Made by a program: the position numbers and the translations under genes. DNA of 48,565 nt from the NCBI GenBank assembly GCA_001796315.1, contig MGME01000015.1, positions 1 to 48,565 on the forward strand, in the 5' to 3' direction. Below the pieces are notes generated by a model, which saw only the letters and a list, made by a program, of their open reading frames with translations, had not been told where the DNA came from and made no database searches. Positions 1 to 8,781 of the stretch are shown here, in pieces; the first letter of the stretch is position 1; every line of letters begins with the position of its first letter. The stretch comes from Chlamydiae bacterium RIFCSPLOWO2_12_FULL_49_12 (GTDB lineage Bacteria > Chlamydiota > Chlamydiia > Chlamydiales > Rhabdochlamydiaceae).

Positions 1-2383
1 TATCAAAGATGTGCATCGCCAAGTCAGGATCGATGCCCTTGTGGACAGCACCCTCGCGAAACTTTACCCGCTGCCGCGCCATCTCCTCTTTATCCTTTTT
101 CCCCATGGCCTTGCGTAAGACATCCCCTTCGCCCAAAGAGTAATTGGCTAATCTTGAGGCAATTTCCATCACCTGTTCCTGATAGACCATGATCCCATAG
201 GTCTCGGAGAGGATATCCTTAACAAGAGGGTGATCGATCTCGATCGGCTCCCTCCCATGTTTGCGATTGATAAAGGAAGGGATCATCTCCATGGGCCCCG
301 GCCGATACAAGGCGCCGACTGCAATAATCTCTTCGAACCGGTCAACATGCAGCTGTTTGACAAGCTCTTGCATCCCCGCTGATTCTATCTGAAAGATCCC
401 CTGCGTCGTTCCCTGATTCAGAAGAGCAAACGTTTGCGGATCGTCCAGGGGAAGATTGACCCAGTCAACCTCAACGCCCCTTCCTGTCCTGATCGCATCC
501 ACTGTGCTCTGGATAGAGGTAAGCGTCTTCAATCCCAGGAAATCGATCTTGAGCATCCCGACGGCATCGAGCGGCTTCATGGCATACTGGGTGACGACAA
601 GTTCTGAGTCCTTTGCGAGGCAGACGGGAATTCTCTCGGTAATCGGATCCCCGGAGACAATCACTCCGGCAGCGTGGACCCCTGTGTTGCGCACAGATCC
701 TTCCAAGGTGCGTGCAAGATCCACCCATCTCTTGATCTCAGGATCCGCCTCATACTGGGAACTCAACTCGGGGTCGATCTCCAGAGCCCTTTTGAGCGTC
801 ATCGTCGGGTCTTCGGGAACAAGCTTGGAGAGCGCGTTCACTTTCGCAAGGGGAATGCTCAAGACGCGCCCGACATCCTTAAGCGCCATCTTGGCTTTCA
901 TCGTCCCAAAGGTGATGATCTGCGCAACCTTCTCCTTGCCGTACTTTCTCACCATGTACTCGATCACTTTGGAGCGGCCCTCCATGCAGATGTCGACATC
1001 AATATCGGGGTAGGAGATCCTCTCGGGATTGATGAAGCGCTCAAAGAAGAGATTAAATCTCAAAGGATCAATGTTGGTCACTCCGATCAAGTAAAGGATA
1101 ATAGAGCCTGCGCCCGACCCCCTTCCAGGCCCGACGGGAATCCCTTCTTTTTTTGCCCAATCGATAAAGTCATAAACGATGAGCAGATAGTCGCACATCT
1201 CTTTGGAGATGATGATCTCGAGCTCTCTTTCCAGCCGCTCTTTGACCGCCTCCAGAGGATCTTGACCAAGACACTTCTCCCGAATCTTCGCAAGGCTACC
1301 CTGGGGATAGCGCCTTTCGATCCCTTCATAAGAGAGTCTTCTTAACGTCTTTGCAGCCTCCTTGACGCGCTCTTTTTCGGTGTACTCTCTTCCCTCTAAA
1401 TGCGGAGGCACAAAGACCGGATAGTATTTCGCCCGAAAATCGAGCTCTACAGTACACGCCTCTGCAATGCGGACTGTATTTTCCAGAGCCTGAGGAAAAT
1501 CGGGAAAGAGCGCCTGCATCTCGGCCGCTGACTTGAAGTAAAACTCATGGGTCGCTAAGGCCTTCCTTTTAGGATTGAGGATGCGCTCCTTTAGATTGCC
1601 AAAAGAGTCCTTTTCCCAAATTTCCACCGGCTCTCCTGACTGAACATTCATCAAGATTTCATGCGCTCTCCAATCTTGCTGTAAAATGTAAGAGACGGTA
1701 TTCGTCGCCACGCAAGAGATCGCGCGCTTCAAAGAGATCTCTTTCAAGCGCGACGCCACCTTTTCCTCTTTGTGGACCAGGTCGTGATATTTTTGAAAGA
1801 GCCACGCCTCTTTGTCGATCCCCTCTTCCAAAGCTCTTTCGCGTGTCATCCGGTGACATTGCACTTCGAAAAAAAAGTCTTCTTTGAACAGCTCTTGAAA
1901 CCAGTCGATCTCCCGGATCAGCTCCTCCTCTCTATCCTGAGCGATGAGAGTCGAGAGGAATCCCTTAGTTCCCCCGGACAGGCAGATGAGCCCTTCGCGA
2001 TGCTTTTTTAGAAGCTCTCGATCGATACGCGGCACATAATAAAACCCTTCCAGGTGGGCAAAGGAGCTCAGCTTACAGAGATTCTGGTAGCCGGAGCGAT
2101 CCTTTGCCAAAAAGAGCAGCTCATAGCCGCAAGGAGAGCCGACCATCTTTTTCTTTTCATGGCGAGAAGAGGGGGCCATGTACAGTTCGCATCCCAAAAG
2201 GGGTTTCACCTTCCGCTTCCGGCAAGCCTTATAAAAATCGATTGCCCCAAAGAGGTTCCCCTGATCGGTAAGCGCCAGGGCAGGCATTTCAAAAGCAGCA
2301 GCCGACTCCACAAGACTCCCAATCGATGCAGACGAGTTAAGGATCGAGTACTGAGAATGGACGTGAAGATGCACAAAAGACAT
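1..2383 (-). CDS. dnaE: DNA polymerase III alpha subunit, 3' part outside window
   Basis: Replicative DNA polymerase catalytic subunit. Only the first ~794 codons lie here; the gene runs off the window edge, which is not a biological truncation. The N-terminus carries the PHP-domain motif HLHVHSQYS at residues 5-13. LTDQGN follows near residue 40, where a histidine is usual in metal-binding PHP domains, so proofreading by this domain is doubtful. Polymerase motifs are present: GPGRGSGAGS at about residue 415 and the acidic PDIDVDI at about residue 455. The ATG at 2383 is chosen because translation then opens directly on the PHP motif; no good Shine-Dalgarno is visible. It is the last gene of a minus-strand run with the UhpC carriers, matching uhpC-dnaE adjacency in Chlamydia. 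Confidence 0.95.
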   Translation of the reverse strand, partial: MSFVHLHVHSQYSILNSSASIGSLVESAAAFEMPALALTDQGNLFGAIDFYKACRKRKVKPLLGCELYMAPSSRHEKKKMVGSPCGYELLFLAKDRSGYQNLCKLSSFAHLEGFYYVPRIDRELLKKHREGLICLSGGTKGFLSTLIAQDREEELIREIDWFQELFKEDFFFEVQCHRMTRERALEEGIDKEAWLFQKYHDLVHKEEKVASRLKEISLKRAISCVATNTVSYILQQDWRAHEILMNVQSGEPVEIWEKDSFGNLKERILNPKRKALATHEFYFKSAAEMQALFPDFPQALENTVRIAEACTVELDFRAKYYPVFVPPHLEGREYTEKERVKEAAKTLRRLSYEGIERRYPQGSLAKIREKCLGQDPLEAVKERLERELEIIISKEMCDYLLIVYDFIDWAKKEGIPVGPGRGSGAGSIILYLIGVTNIDPLRFNLFFERFINPERISYPDIDVDICMEGRSKVIEYMVRKYGKEKVAQIITFGTMKAKMALKDVGRVLSIPLAKVNALSKLVPEDPTMTLKRALEIDPELSSQYEADPEIKRWVDLARTLEGSVRNTGVHAAGVIVSGDPITERIPVCLAKDSELVVTQYAMKPLDAVGMLKIDFLGLKTLTSIQSTVDAIRTGRGVEVDWVNLPLDDPQTFALLNQGTTQGIFQIESAGMQELVKQLHVDRFEEIIAVGALYRPGPMEMIPSFINRKHGREPIEIDHPLVKDILSETYGIMVYQEQVMEIASRLANYSLGEGDVLRKAMGKKDKEEMARQRVKFREGAVHKGIDPDLAMHIFD

Positions 2384-2481
2384 AAGCAAGAGAATATAGG
2401 ATAGGGAAAAAAGGATAAAGCTTTAGCCCGCATTTCTCACACCCTCTCGGGAAACTTGCACACTCTGTCGACCGATCTTGA

Positions 2482-2534
2482 CTCTCTGGTGGGCGAGGCC
2501 GTATTACACAACACTGTCCTCGCCCACCAGAGAG
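2482..2534. repeat. perfect 17-bp inverted repeat (hairpin)
   Basis: Arms 2482-2498 (CTCTCTGGTGGGCGAGG) and 2518-2534 are perfect reverse complements around a 19-base loop. It lies in the 207-base gap between the unknown membrane gene and dnaE, both read on the minus strand. No T-run follows on either strand, so it is not a standard intrinsic terminator. It could be an mRNA-stabilising or processing hairpin, or a relic of a palindromic repeat. Confidence 0.75.
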
Positions 2535-2590
2535 CCAATCTCGATCAACGTAAGCGGCAATTTTCCGCGAGATTGTGTGAGAAATACGGG

Positions 2591-3967
2591 TTAGCTCCCG
2601 CAGTCAAAATCGGGAATCTCGAGATCGCCGTCAATATGGATTCTATGTTCTCTGTGCGGGAGCGACCCGGCATTCTTGCGGTGGAAGAGAGCATAGAGCT
2701 GCAGCCCTAAGCAGATGGCTCCGGATCCTATAAAGAGAGCAAAAGGCAAAAGCCCTCCCGTCGCAAAAGAGAGCGCAAGAGCACTTCCCGCGGCCAAGCC
2801 GGCTAAAAGAATCAGGGATAGGACAGCGAGTATCTTACGATCGGATCGTCCCCCTCTCTCTTCTTTTACAGCATCCATGTAGTCCTTGATGTCATTGAGA
2901 ACAAGGAAGAGAAGATTGAGCAGGATACTTGCTCCAATCATCAACACGCTGCCCAAGCCCGAGGTGAAAATAATTGCACAGACGCTTAAGGAAAGAGCTG
3001 CGATAAAAAGCGAGAACTCTTTGGACTCCACTCTGATTCTATCCTGAAGATCGCCTAAAAGAACGTTGAGAACCCTTTTCTCCATATCCAAGATCTCACC
3101 CGCTTGTTCAAGGCGGACATCTTCTAATTTCATCTTTGCCAAGCGAGTCAAAGAGGAGGCAAAGTTCGGATCGGACGCACACTTCTGTTGAATCTTTAAA
3201 AACGTCTGTTCTGAAGAAGCTTCAGCTCCCAAAGCCGTCTTGATCTTTTGCACGCCTTCTACAGCGCCTTTGATCTTTTCCAGTTTCCACTTCAGCGTTC
3301 GCTCAAAAGAGACGGCAAACTGTTTATCCTTCCGAAACATCTCTTCCAACCCTCGGATGATTTGATCTCCCGACGCCTCTTCTCCGAGCTCACTTCGGAA
3401 CTTTTTCAGCTGAGCTTTTACGTAGCGCGCTTCGCTCAGTCGGAACAGAGAGCGCAAGAAATAGCCAGACCAGGTAACAATGGACAAAATGGCGACAAAT
3501 TTACCAAATAGCTCCATCGTATCGAGCAGGGCAGGGCAGAGAACGAGGCAAAGACTCAAAATATGAATCACTCTTTGAGGAAGCGCTAATAGCGCGCGGA
3601 CAAAGCTGGAGATCCCGATTTGTAAATTTGTCGCCGCCATCCCTTTTCCGGCAATGTCTTCTTTAGGGCTCTCGCTCCCCCCCCGAATTCCTTGAAGAGT
3701 GTAATGTATCCCTTTGACAAGAGTGCAAGCGTCTCCAAAGACCCCGAAGCAACGGCTCTCCACTCCTGATGAAGGAGCGGAAAGTCCCGTTTTTTCAAAA
3801 AGCCGGGGGACATCCGCTGCAAGAGCGCGCAAATCTCCCGTCAGATTCATGGTCCCAAAGGCAAGGCGGCCCACTAAATCTTTAGGCGGATCCGCTACCT
3901 TCGGAGCCGCTCCCTCTACAAGAGGGAAAGGATCCGTCTCCCTTCCGATGACTTCACATCCTGCCAT
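2591..3967 (-). CDS. membrane protein of unknown function with central helical region
   Basis: A 458-residue protein I do not recognise. The N-terminal ~110 residues are polar and glycine-rich without a signal peptide. Hydrophobic segments follow at about 115-170. Then comes a charged, probably coiled-coil stretch (about 180-300) rich in Lys/Glu/Leu. A second membrane cluster covers about 310-350 and 375-430, and the tail is short and acidic with histidines. Two bilobed hydrophobic clusters are common in chlamydial inclusion-membrane proteins, but this one has a long polar N-terminus and the resemblance is only suggestive. The start is supported by an AAGGGAAT Shine-Dalgarno just upstream. 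It begins 24 bases after the stop of the upstream uhpC copy, so it is probably cotranscribed with it. Confidence 0.8.
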   Translation of the reverse strand: MAGCEVIGRETDPFPLVEGAAPKVADPPKDLVGRLAFGTMNLTGDLRALAADVPRLFEKTGLSAPSSGVESRCFGVFGDACTLVKGIHYTLQGIRGGSESPKEDIAGKGMAATNLQIGISSFVRALLALPQRVIHILSLCLVLCPALLDTMELFGKFVAILSIVTWSGYFLRSLFRLSEARYVKAQLKKFRSELGEEASGDQIIRGLEEMFRKDKQFAVSFERTLKWKLEKIKGAVEGVQKIKTALGAEASSEQTFLKIQQKCASDPNFASSLTRLAKMKLEDVRLEQAGEILDMEKRVLNVLLGDLQDRIRVESKEFSLFIAALSLSVCAIIFTSGLGSVLMIGASILLNLLFLVLNDIKDYMDAVKEERGGRSDRKILAVLSLILLAGLAAGSALALSFATGGLLPFALFIGSGAICLGLQLYALFHRKNAGSLPHREHRIHIDGDLEIPDFDCGS

Positions 3968-3991
3968 ATTCCCTTCTTCTTTTTTTTAGAG

Positions 3992-5371
3992 TTATCCTGA
4001 AGCCGCCGCCTCGGCAAGAGGCCCTTCTTCCTCTTCATCTCTTTCAAAGCCCAGCTTGGGGTTCGTCTTGACTCTCCATAAAGGAGCAAGCAGCGTCATG
4101 GCGATGACCCCGCATAGGCCTAAAATGCAAAAAAATCCCCACCAGCCCCACACTTCCGTGATCTTGCCCAGGGGATATCCGGCCGTCGCGGCTCCGAGAT
4201 AGGCTACCCACCCCACAAAGCCCGTGGCAGTCCCCGCCGCTTTTTTATGGGAGAGCTCAGCTGCCGCCATTCCAATGAGCATCTGCGGTCCAAAGACCGT
4301 AAAGCCCAGGGAAAACAAAATCGCGGAATCGAGAAGGAACCAGCCCTGCGGCACCATCCAAAAGGCGCCGAGGGAGAGGATCACTCCGAGAGTAAAGAAA
4401 AGATTTACAGGCCCGCGCCTTCCCTGAAACAGCCTATCCGAAATCCAACCTGAGGCAAGACTGCCGAAGATCCCCCCCACCTCAAACCAGCTGATCGTCG
4501 CTCCGGCTGCCAGCAGCGAGTACCCCTTCTGCTCCACCAAATAGAGGACGCTCCAGTCATTGACAGCCGTGCGGATGATGTAAATAAAAAAATAAGAGAG
4601 CGCCAAAACCCAGATGTATCTGTTCCTGAGGACATACTCAAAGAGAAGCTCCTTTAAAGAGAGCTCCGTTTCCTTTTTCCTTAAGGAGCTGTCTCCGTCA
4701 TTTCGAAATTTTTCAATAGAAGGAAGTCCCAGCGATTGAGGGGTGTCGCGCAGGCGATTGATCACAATTATCCCCATCAAGATGCAGAGCCCGCCCGGAA
4801 CGTAGAGAGCATAGCGCCAGCCGAAATAGGTCGCACAAAGAGCTGCCAGAAGAGGGATGAGGGCGCCGCCCACGCTATGCGACGTATTCCAGACCCCCCA
4901 CCAGGTCCCCCGTTCGTTTTGGGAATACCAGTGCAAAAGAAGCTTTGCGCAGGGAGGCCATCCCCATCCCTGGAACCAGCCGTTCAAGCTCCAAAAGAGG
5001 GCAAAAAAGAGGATGGAAGAGGAGAGGCCGAAAAAGATGTTGCAAAGACCCGTCAAAATAAGACCCACTCCCATAAAATAGCGGGGATTGGAGCGGTCGC
5101 CGAAGATGCCGCTGACAAATTTGGAAATGCCGTAGGTAATCGAAAAGACGCTGGCTAAAAATCCGAGGTCCGCCTTATCAAAACCCAAATTCTGCATGAG
5201 AGCAGGCATGGCGAAAGTGAGGCTTTTTCGGGAAAAATAGTAGAAAATGTAGCCCAGAAACATCCCGGAAAAGATGCGAAGACGCCAGTATTTATAGCGC
5301 TTCTTCACGACATTGTGATCCTGAATCTCCACCGCCGCTTTGGCAGGCCTCAAAAAGTCAAATAAGCCCAT
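3992..5371 (-). CDS. uhpC: hexose-phosphate:phosphate antiporter, copy 1
   Basis: Major-facilitator protein of the organophosphate:Pi antiporter family (UhpT/UhpC/GlpT), 459 residues with about 12 membrane segments. In Chlamydiaceae the UhpC homologue imports glucose 6-phosphate from the host cell. Visible family features are the NGWFQGWGWPPCAKLL stretch after the fourth membrane segment, the loop LRDTPQSLGLPSIEK, and MLIGMAAAELSHKKAAGTATG in the C-terminal half. The ATG at 5371 is preceded by a GGGAGAG Shine-Dalgarno. The next gene upstream on the same strand (5644-7041) is a close paralogue, so this is a tandem duplication. The polar C-terminal tail (EEEEGPLAEAAASG) differs from that of the paralogue. 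Confidence 0.93.
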   Translation of the reverse strand: MGLFDFLRPAKAAVEIQDHNVVKKRYKYWRLRIFSGMFLGYIFYYFSRKSLTFAMPALMQNLGFDKADLGFLASVFSITYGISKFVSGIFGDRSNPRYFMGVGLILTGLCNIFFGLSSSILFFALFWSLNGWFQGWGWPPCAKLLLHWYSQNERGTWWGVWNTSHSVGGALIPLLAALCATYFGWRYALYVPGGLCILMGIIVINRLRDTPQSLGLPSIEKFRNDGDSSLRKKETELSLKELLFEYVLRNRYIWVLALSYFFIYIIRTAVNDWSVLYLVEQKGYSLLAAGATISWFEVGGIFGSLASGWISDRLFQGRRGPVNLFFTLGVILSLGAFWMVPQGWFLLDSAILFSLGFTVFGPQMLIGMAAAELSHKKAAGTATGFVGWVAYLGAATAGYPLGKITEVWGWWGFFCILGLCGVIAMTLLAPLWRVKTNPKLGFERDEEEEGPLAEAAASG

Positions 5372-5409
5372 TTTTCTCTCCCGGTCTACAACCGCAATTC
5401 ACCACTAAT

Positions 5410-5438
5410 ATTTTATCTTTATTTAAATTAAATGTACA
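5410..5438 (-). promoter_or_regulatory. possible sigma-66/sigma-70 promoter for uhpC copy 1
   Basis: On the minus strand TGTACA (4/6 to TTGACA) and TAAAAT (5/6 to TATAAT) are 17 bases apart, about 40 bases before the uhpC start. The gap 5372-5643 (272 bases) is otherwise AT-rich with no gene seen. AT-richness makes chance matches likely. Confidence 0.3.
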
Positions 5439-5643
5439 TTGCGTAAATATTATTAATAATAAGTAAAATGTTTATTCTCTAATTTTAAATAAATCCGCGT
5501 TCCGGTTAAAGGCAGGCGGTATAAACTCGACTTTGCAGCCTCAAAAATTGTTTATGTATAAGACGGATAGTTCAAAATAAAGAATAACAACATCGGCGCG
5601 AAGCGGACTTTGAATCTTCCGAAGAGGTTCTGAAAAAGGAGAA

Positions 5644-7041
5644 TTAGAGGTCGGCCGAGGGCTCTTCGGAGACGGTCGCTTCCTGAAGAAGGGGAGGCTC
5701 CTTTTCTCTTTCTTTCGAACAGAAGCGCGGATGGGTCTTTGCCCTCCATAGGGGAGCGAGAAGAAGCGTGCTTAAGACGCCGCATACCCCGATGACGACA
5801 AAAAAGCTCGACCATCCCCATATTTGCGTGATCTTCCCCAAGGGAAAGCCGGCAGCGGCGGCGCCCAGGTAGGAGATCCACCCGATGAACCCTGTCGCAG
5901 TACCGGCAGCCTTTTTGTGAGAGAGCTCGGCTGCTGCAATCCCAATCAGCATCTGAGGTCCGAAGATAAAAAAACCAATGAAAAAGAGCAGCGCCGAATC
6001 GAGAAGCATCATTCCCTGAGGGGCATACCAGAGAGCCGCAACGGAAAAGATGCAAAAGAGACTAAAGAGCGTATTGATGGGCCCGCGTTTTCCTTTAAAA
6101 ATTTTATCCGACGCCCATCCGGAGGCAAGGCTTCCAAAAAAACCGCCGACCTCAAACCAGGAGACGCTTGCTCCTGCGGCGATCATGGAATAGTTTTTTT
6201 CCTCAATGAGAAAGAGGATGCTCCAATCATTAATGGCGGTCCGGATGACATAAACAAAAAAATAGGCAATCCCCAGAATCCAGATGTAGCGATTGCGCAA
6301 CACGTACTCGACGAGCAGTTCCCTGACGGAAAGCTCTCTATCATCATCGTGGTCATTGCTCGGGTAGTCATTTCGATGCTTCTCAATAGAGGGAAGACCG
6401 AGAGATTGGGGTGTGTCGCGCAGACGATTGATAATGAAAAAGCCCACTAAAATACTGAGAAGCCCCGGAATATACATCGCATAGCGCCATCCATAGTATT
6501 GGGCGCAAAACGCTGCCAAAATAGGAATGAGGGCTCCGCCCACGCTATGAGAAGTGCTCCAAAATCCCCACCAGGTTCCTCTCTCTTTTTGAGAATACCA
6601 GTGGGTCAGCAAACGGGCGCAAGGAGGCCATCCCCATCCCTGGAACCATCCATTCAATCCCCAGAACAGAGCAAAGAGGCTGATAAGCGAGGAGAGCCCG
6701 AAGACAATATTGAAGACTCCCGTCAAGATCAGGCCAAAGGCCATGAAATAGCGGGGATTGGAACGGTCGGCTAAAATCCCGCTGAGGAACTTGCTCAACC
6801 CGTAGGTAATGGAAAGAACGCTGACCAAAAACCCCAGATCGCTCTTGTCGAATCCCAGGTCGCGCATGAGAGCCGGCATGGCAAAGGTAAAGCTCTTGCG
6901 GGTAAAATAATAGAAGATGTAGCCCGTGTACATCCCATAAAAGATGCGCTTGCGCCAATATTTGTATCGCTCTTTGACAAGCTCCGGATCCTGAATCTCC
7001 GGAATGTGCGGGGCCGGAGCAAAAAGGCTAAATAGACTCAC
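5644..7041 (-). CDS. uhpC: hexose-phosphate:phosphate antiporter, copy 2
   Basis: Second UhpC-family carrier, 465 residues and about 12 membrane segments. It is collinear with the 3992-5371 copy and very similar through the conserved cores (NGWFQGWGWPPCARLL, LRDTPQSLGLPSIEK, GSLASGW, AAAELSHKKAAGTATGF). The start is a GTG at 7041: a TGAGGA Shine-Dalgarno sits seven bases upstream and no ATG is suitably placed. Differences concentrate in the loop after the sixth membrane segment (Asp-rich DDDDRE here) and in the C-terminal tail. The two copies may have different substrates or affinities; the sequence cannot say which is the glucose 6-phosphate carrier. It is transcribed divergently from the unknown gene at 7098. 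Confidence 0.93.
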   Translation of the reverse strand: MSLFSLFAPAPHIPEIQDPELVKERYKYWRKRIFYGMYTGYIFYYFTRKSFTFAMPALMRDLGFDKSDLGFLVSVLSITYGLSKFLSGILADRSNPRYFMAFGLILTGVFNIVFGLSSLISLFALFWGLNGWFQGWGWPPCARLLTHWYSQKERGTWWGFWSTSHSVGGALIPILAAFCAQYYGWRYAMYIPGLLSILVGFFIINRLRDTPQSLGLPSIEKHRNDYPSNDHDDDRELSVRELLVEYVLRNRYIWILGIAYFFVYVIRTAINDWSILFLIEEKNYSMIAAGASVSWFEVGGFFGSLASGWASDKIFKGKRGPINTLFSLFCIFSVAALWYAPQGMMLLDSALLFFIGFFIFGPQMLIGIAAAELSHKKAAGTATGFIGWISYLGAAAAGFPLGKITQIWGWSSFFVVIGVCGVLSTLLLAPLWRAKTHPRFCSKEREKEPPLLQEATVSEEPSADL

Positions 7042-7097
7042 GCTAATTCCTCATTATGGTAAGATTAAAAACAAGTGAATATCTCATCCATTGCATT

Positions 7098-7694
7098 ATG
7101 AGTGATCCCTATAAACCGATTGAACGCATTCCTCCGACAGATGAAGTGAGCCGCGTACAGCGCAGCGAGAGCTACAAACAAGAAAAACAGGACCAAAAGG
7201 AACCTTCTCCGAAGAAAGAACCTCCCTATTTTGCATTCATTGCCTCTCTCTTTAACAAACTCTTTTCATTATTTCAAAAAAAGAGCGCAGAAACTGTTAA
7301 GCGAAAAGAATTGATAAAGGATTTAGTCGCCCTCCACGACTTATTTCAACAATTAATCCATCAAGACAGAAGTCACGACCCTTCTTACACTCAAATTTTA
7401 TCCGTATTATGGCAGACCCTGCTCGTTGATTGCAACCAGCTTGAGTCCTCCCTGGAGGAAAAAGACCCTGCCGTCCTGAAATTCAAACTTTTACTAGAAG
7501 AGATTGATCTCTACCCCCCATGGGAGGATCACTCCCTGGGTTTTTATCTGCATAAAAGAGCGGGGACCGACTGGCTTCCCATTCCATTCATGGACATTCT
7601 CTATTCTCTGCATGTTGAGGCAAAAAAAAGCCCTTTGCACAACTCTTTAGAAAAGTGGTGTGCGCTCATCGCCGAAATCCAAGAAAACTTGTGA
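7098..7694 (+). CDS. protein of unknown function upstream of mip
   Basis: A 198-residue protein I do not recognise. The first ~45 residues are polar and rich in Pro/Lys/Glu/Gln (start MSDPYKPIERIPP). A short hydrophobic/aromatic patch follows (PPYFAFIASLFNKLFSLFQ, about residues 43-61). The rest is a soluble-looking helical domain of Leu/His/Asp-rich segments with no signal peptide. An in-frame ATG at 7056 would add 14 residues, but MSDPYK looks like the natural N-terminus; neither start has a clear Shine-Dalgarno. It lies 47 bases before mip, so the two may form a transcript. C. trachomatis has hisS and aspS between uhpC and mip as I recall; neither is here. Confidence 0.7.
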   Translation: MSDPYKPIERIPPTDEVSRVQRSESYKQEKQDQKEPSPKKEPPYFAFIASLFNKLFSLFQKKSAETVKRKELIKDLVALHDLFQQLIHQDRSHDPSYTQILSVLWQTLLVDCNQLESSLEEKDPAVLKFKLLLEEIDLYPPWEDHSLGFYLHKRAGTDWLPIPFMDILYSLHVEAKKSPLHNSLEKWCALIAEIQENL

Positions 7695-7741
7695 AAAAAG
7701 GCCTTCTCTAATAGAGTAATTGCACTATTTGGAGGAGCTTT

Positions 7742-8527
7742 ATGAAGTATTGGTTTTATTCTTGCGGAGTGTCACTTTGTTTCATCTTGGGAATTCAGGG
7801 AGCTGAAGAAAAAACCAAGGAGCCTTCTGAGATGAAGAACTCCCCGGATGTGACAAAAATTTCAGAAGCACTGGGACATCTAATTGCAAAAAATCTACTT
7901 GATATGGGGATCAAGATCGATATTGCCCAAGTGGTCAAAGGCCTTAAAGACTCATCGTCCGGAAAAGACTCCCCTTTAAGCGAAAAAGAGTGTCTTGAAG
8001 CGCTCTCTTCTGCTCAAGAGAAGGCCTTTAAAGAAAAGGCTCAAAGCAACCTGAAAGAGGCTGAAGCCTTTCTTACGAAACGCGGTCAAGAAACGGGCGT
8101 TACCTCTATAGAAGAGGGGAAGCTTCAATACAAGGTAGAAAAAGAGGGGGCCGGCGACGCGGTCCAGGAGCACGGATCGCCTCGTGTGATCTATTCGGGA
8201 AAACTTCTGGAAGGAAAGGTTTTTGGCGCCTCTAAAGAGAGCGAAGTGCTCTCTCTTGACGAACTCATCCCCGGTCTAAAGAAAGGGCTCATTGGCATGA
8301 AAGAGGGAGAGAAACGCACTCTATACATCCATCCCGATCTGGGATACGGCACGGCGGGCATGCTCTCTCCCAACTCGCTTCTCATCTTTGAGGTGGAGAT
8401 CGTCAAAGCTCAAGAGATCTTTCCGCCTTCACCTCCCCGGATGGCCACGCAATCAACTCTTGTTGAAGAGGCTTTACCGCAAAAAGAACTCTCTTCATTG
8501 GAACAAGAGGACGCCGCATTACGCTAA
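7742..8527 (+). CDS. mip: Mip-like FKBP-type peptidyl-prolyl isomerase, exported
   Basis: Periplasmic or outer-envelope prolyl isomerase of the Mip/FkpA type, 261 residues. The N-terminus has a signal peptide (hydrophobic core about residues 5-18, likely cleavage near IQGA). No lipobox is evident, although chlamydial Mip is described as a lipoprotein. Residues 35-115 resemble the helical dimerisation arm of Mip proteins. The FKBP fold occupies about 128-228: VIYSGKLLEGKVFGAS, then PGLKKGLIGMKEGEKRTLYI, then LGYGTAGMLSPNSLLIFEVEI. The usual FDSS is FGAS and the usual active-site Trp position reads Leu, so isomerase activity may be weaker. A strong GGAGGAG precedes the ATG. It neighbours trmL and trxA as in C. 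trachomatis (CT541-539). Confidence 0.9.
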   Translation: MKYWFYSCGVSLCFILGIQGAEEKTKEPSEMKNSPDVTKISEALGHLIAKNLLDMGIKIDIAQVVKGLKDSSSGKDSPLSEKECLEALSSAQEKAFKEKAQSNLKEAEAFLTKRGQETGVTSIEEGKLQYKVEKEGAGDAVQEHGSPRVIYSGKLLEGKVFGASKESEVLSLDELIPGLKKGLIGMKEGEKRTLYIHPDLGYGTAGMLSPNSLLIFEVEIVKAQEIFPPSPPRMATQSTLVEEALPQKELSSLEQEDAALR

Positions 8528-8598
8528 AGAGTAGAGAAACAGCTTTCGCAGCCTGTTTTTCTCTTCTTCTTGAAAGAGACAAACTGTGAAACTCGAAC

Positions 8599-8771
8599 TT
8601 TGCAACTTTTTGGGCCCGAAGGCCTCGAGATATTTGCTCTCGGGGGAGTTATTTAATTCGGGTAGGAAGGGGTTAAAAACCCCTTCCTGGTTTAAAGAAT
8701 CTCCCAGTTCGACCGTAGGTCGAACGTCCGAAAGCAAATAGACGAGGCAGGCGGGTCCAAAAAGTTGCAAA
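8599..8771. repeat. 173-bp compound inverted repeat with internal hairpins
   Basis: The outer arms are perfect over 15 bp (TTTGCAACTTTTTGG at 8599-8613; complement at 8757-8771). They stay similar, imperfectly, for about 45 bases inward (8599-8644 against 8728-8771). Inside lie a perfect hairpin AGGAAGGGGTT/AACCCCTTCCT (about 8664-8688) and a perfect 8-bp hairpin GTTCGACC/GGTCGAAC (8707-8725). The whole can fold as a branched cruciform. It fills the mip-trmL gap and ends 10 bases before the trmL ATG. It resembles a non-autonomous palindromic element rather than a terminator. Confidence 0.75.
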
Positions 8772-8781
8772 ATTGAGTGAA

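Noticed and set aside
456-1345. Long plus-strand frames opposite dnaE
   Set aside because: They are antisense to a clearly recognisable polymerase and show no domain; shadow frames in GC-balanced coding DNA.
8707-8725. GTTCGACC hairpin considered as a tRNA T-arm
   Set aside because: No acceptor, D or anticodon stems can be built around it; it is part of the compound inverted repeat.
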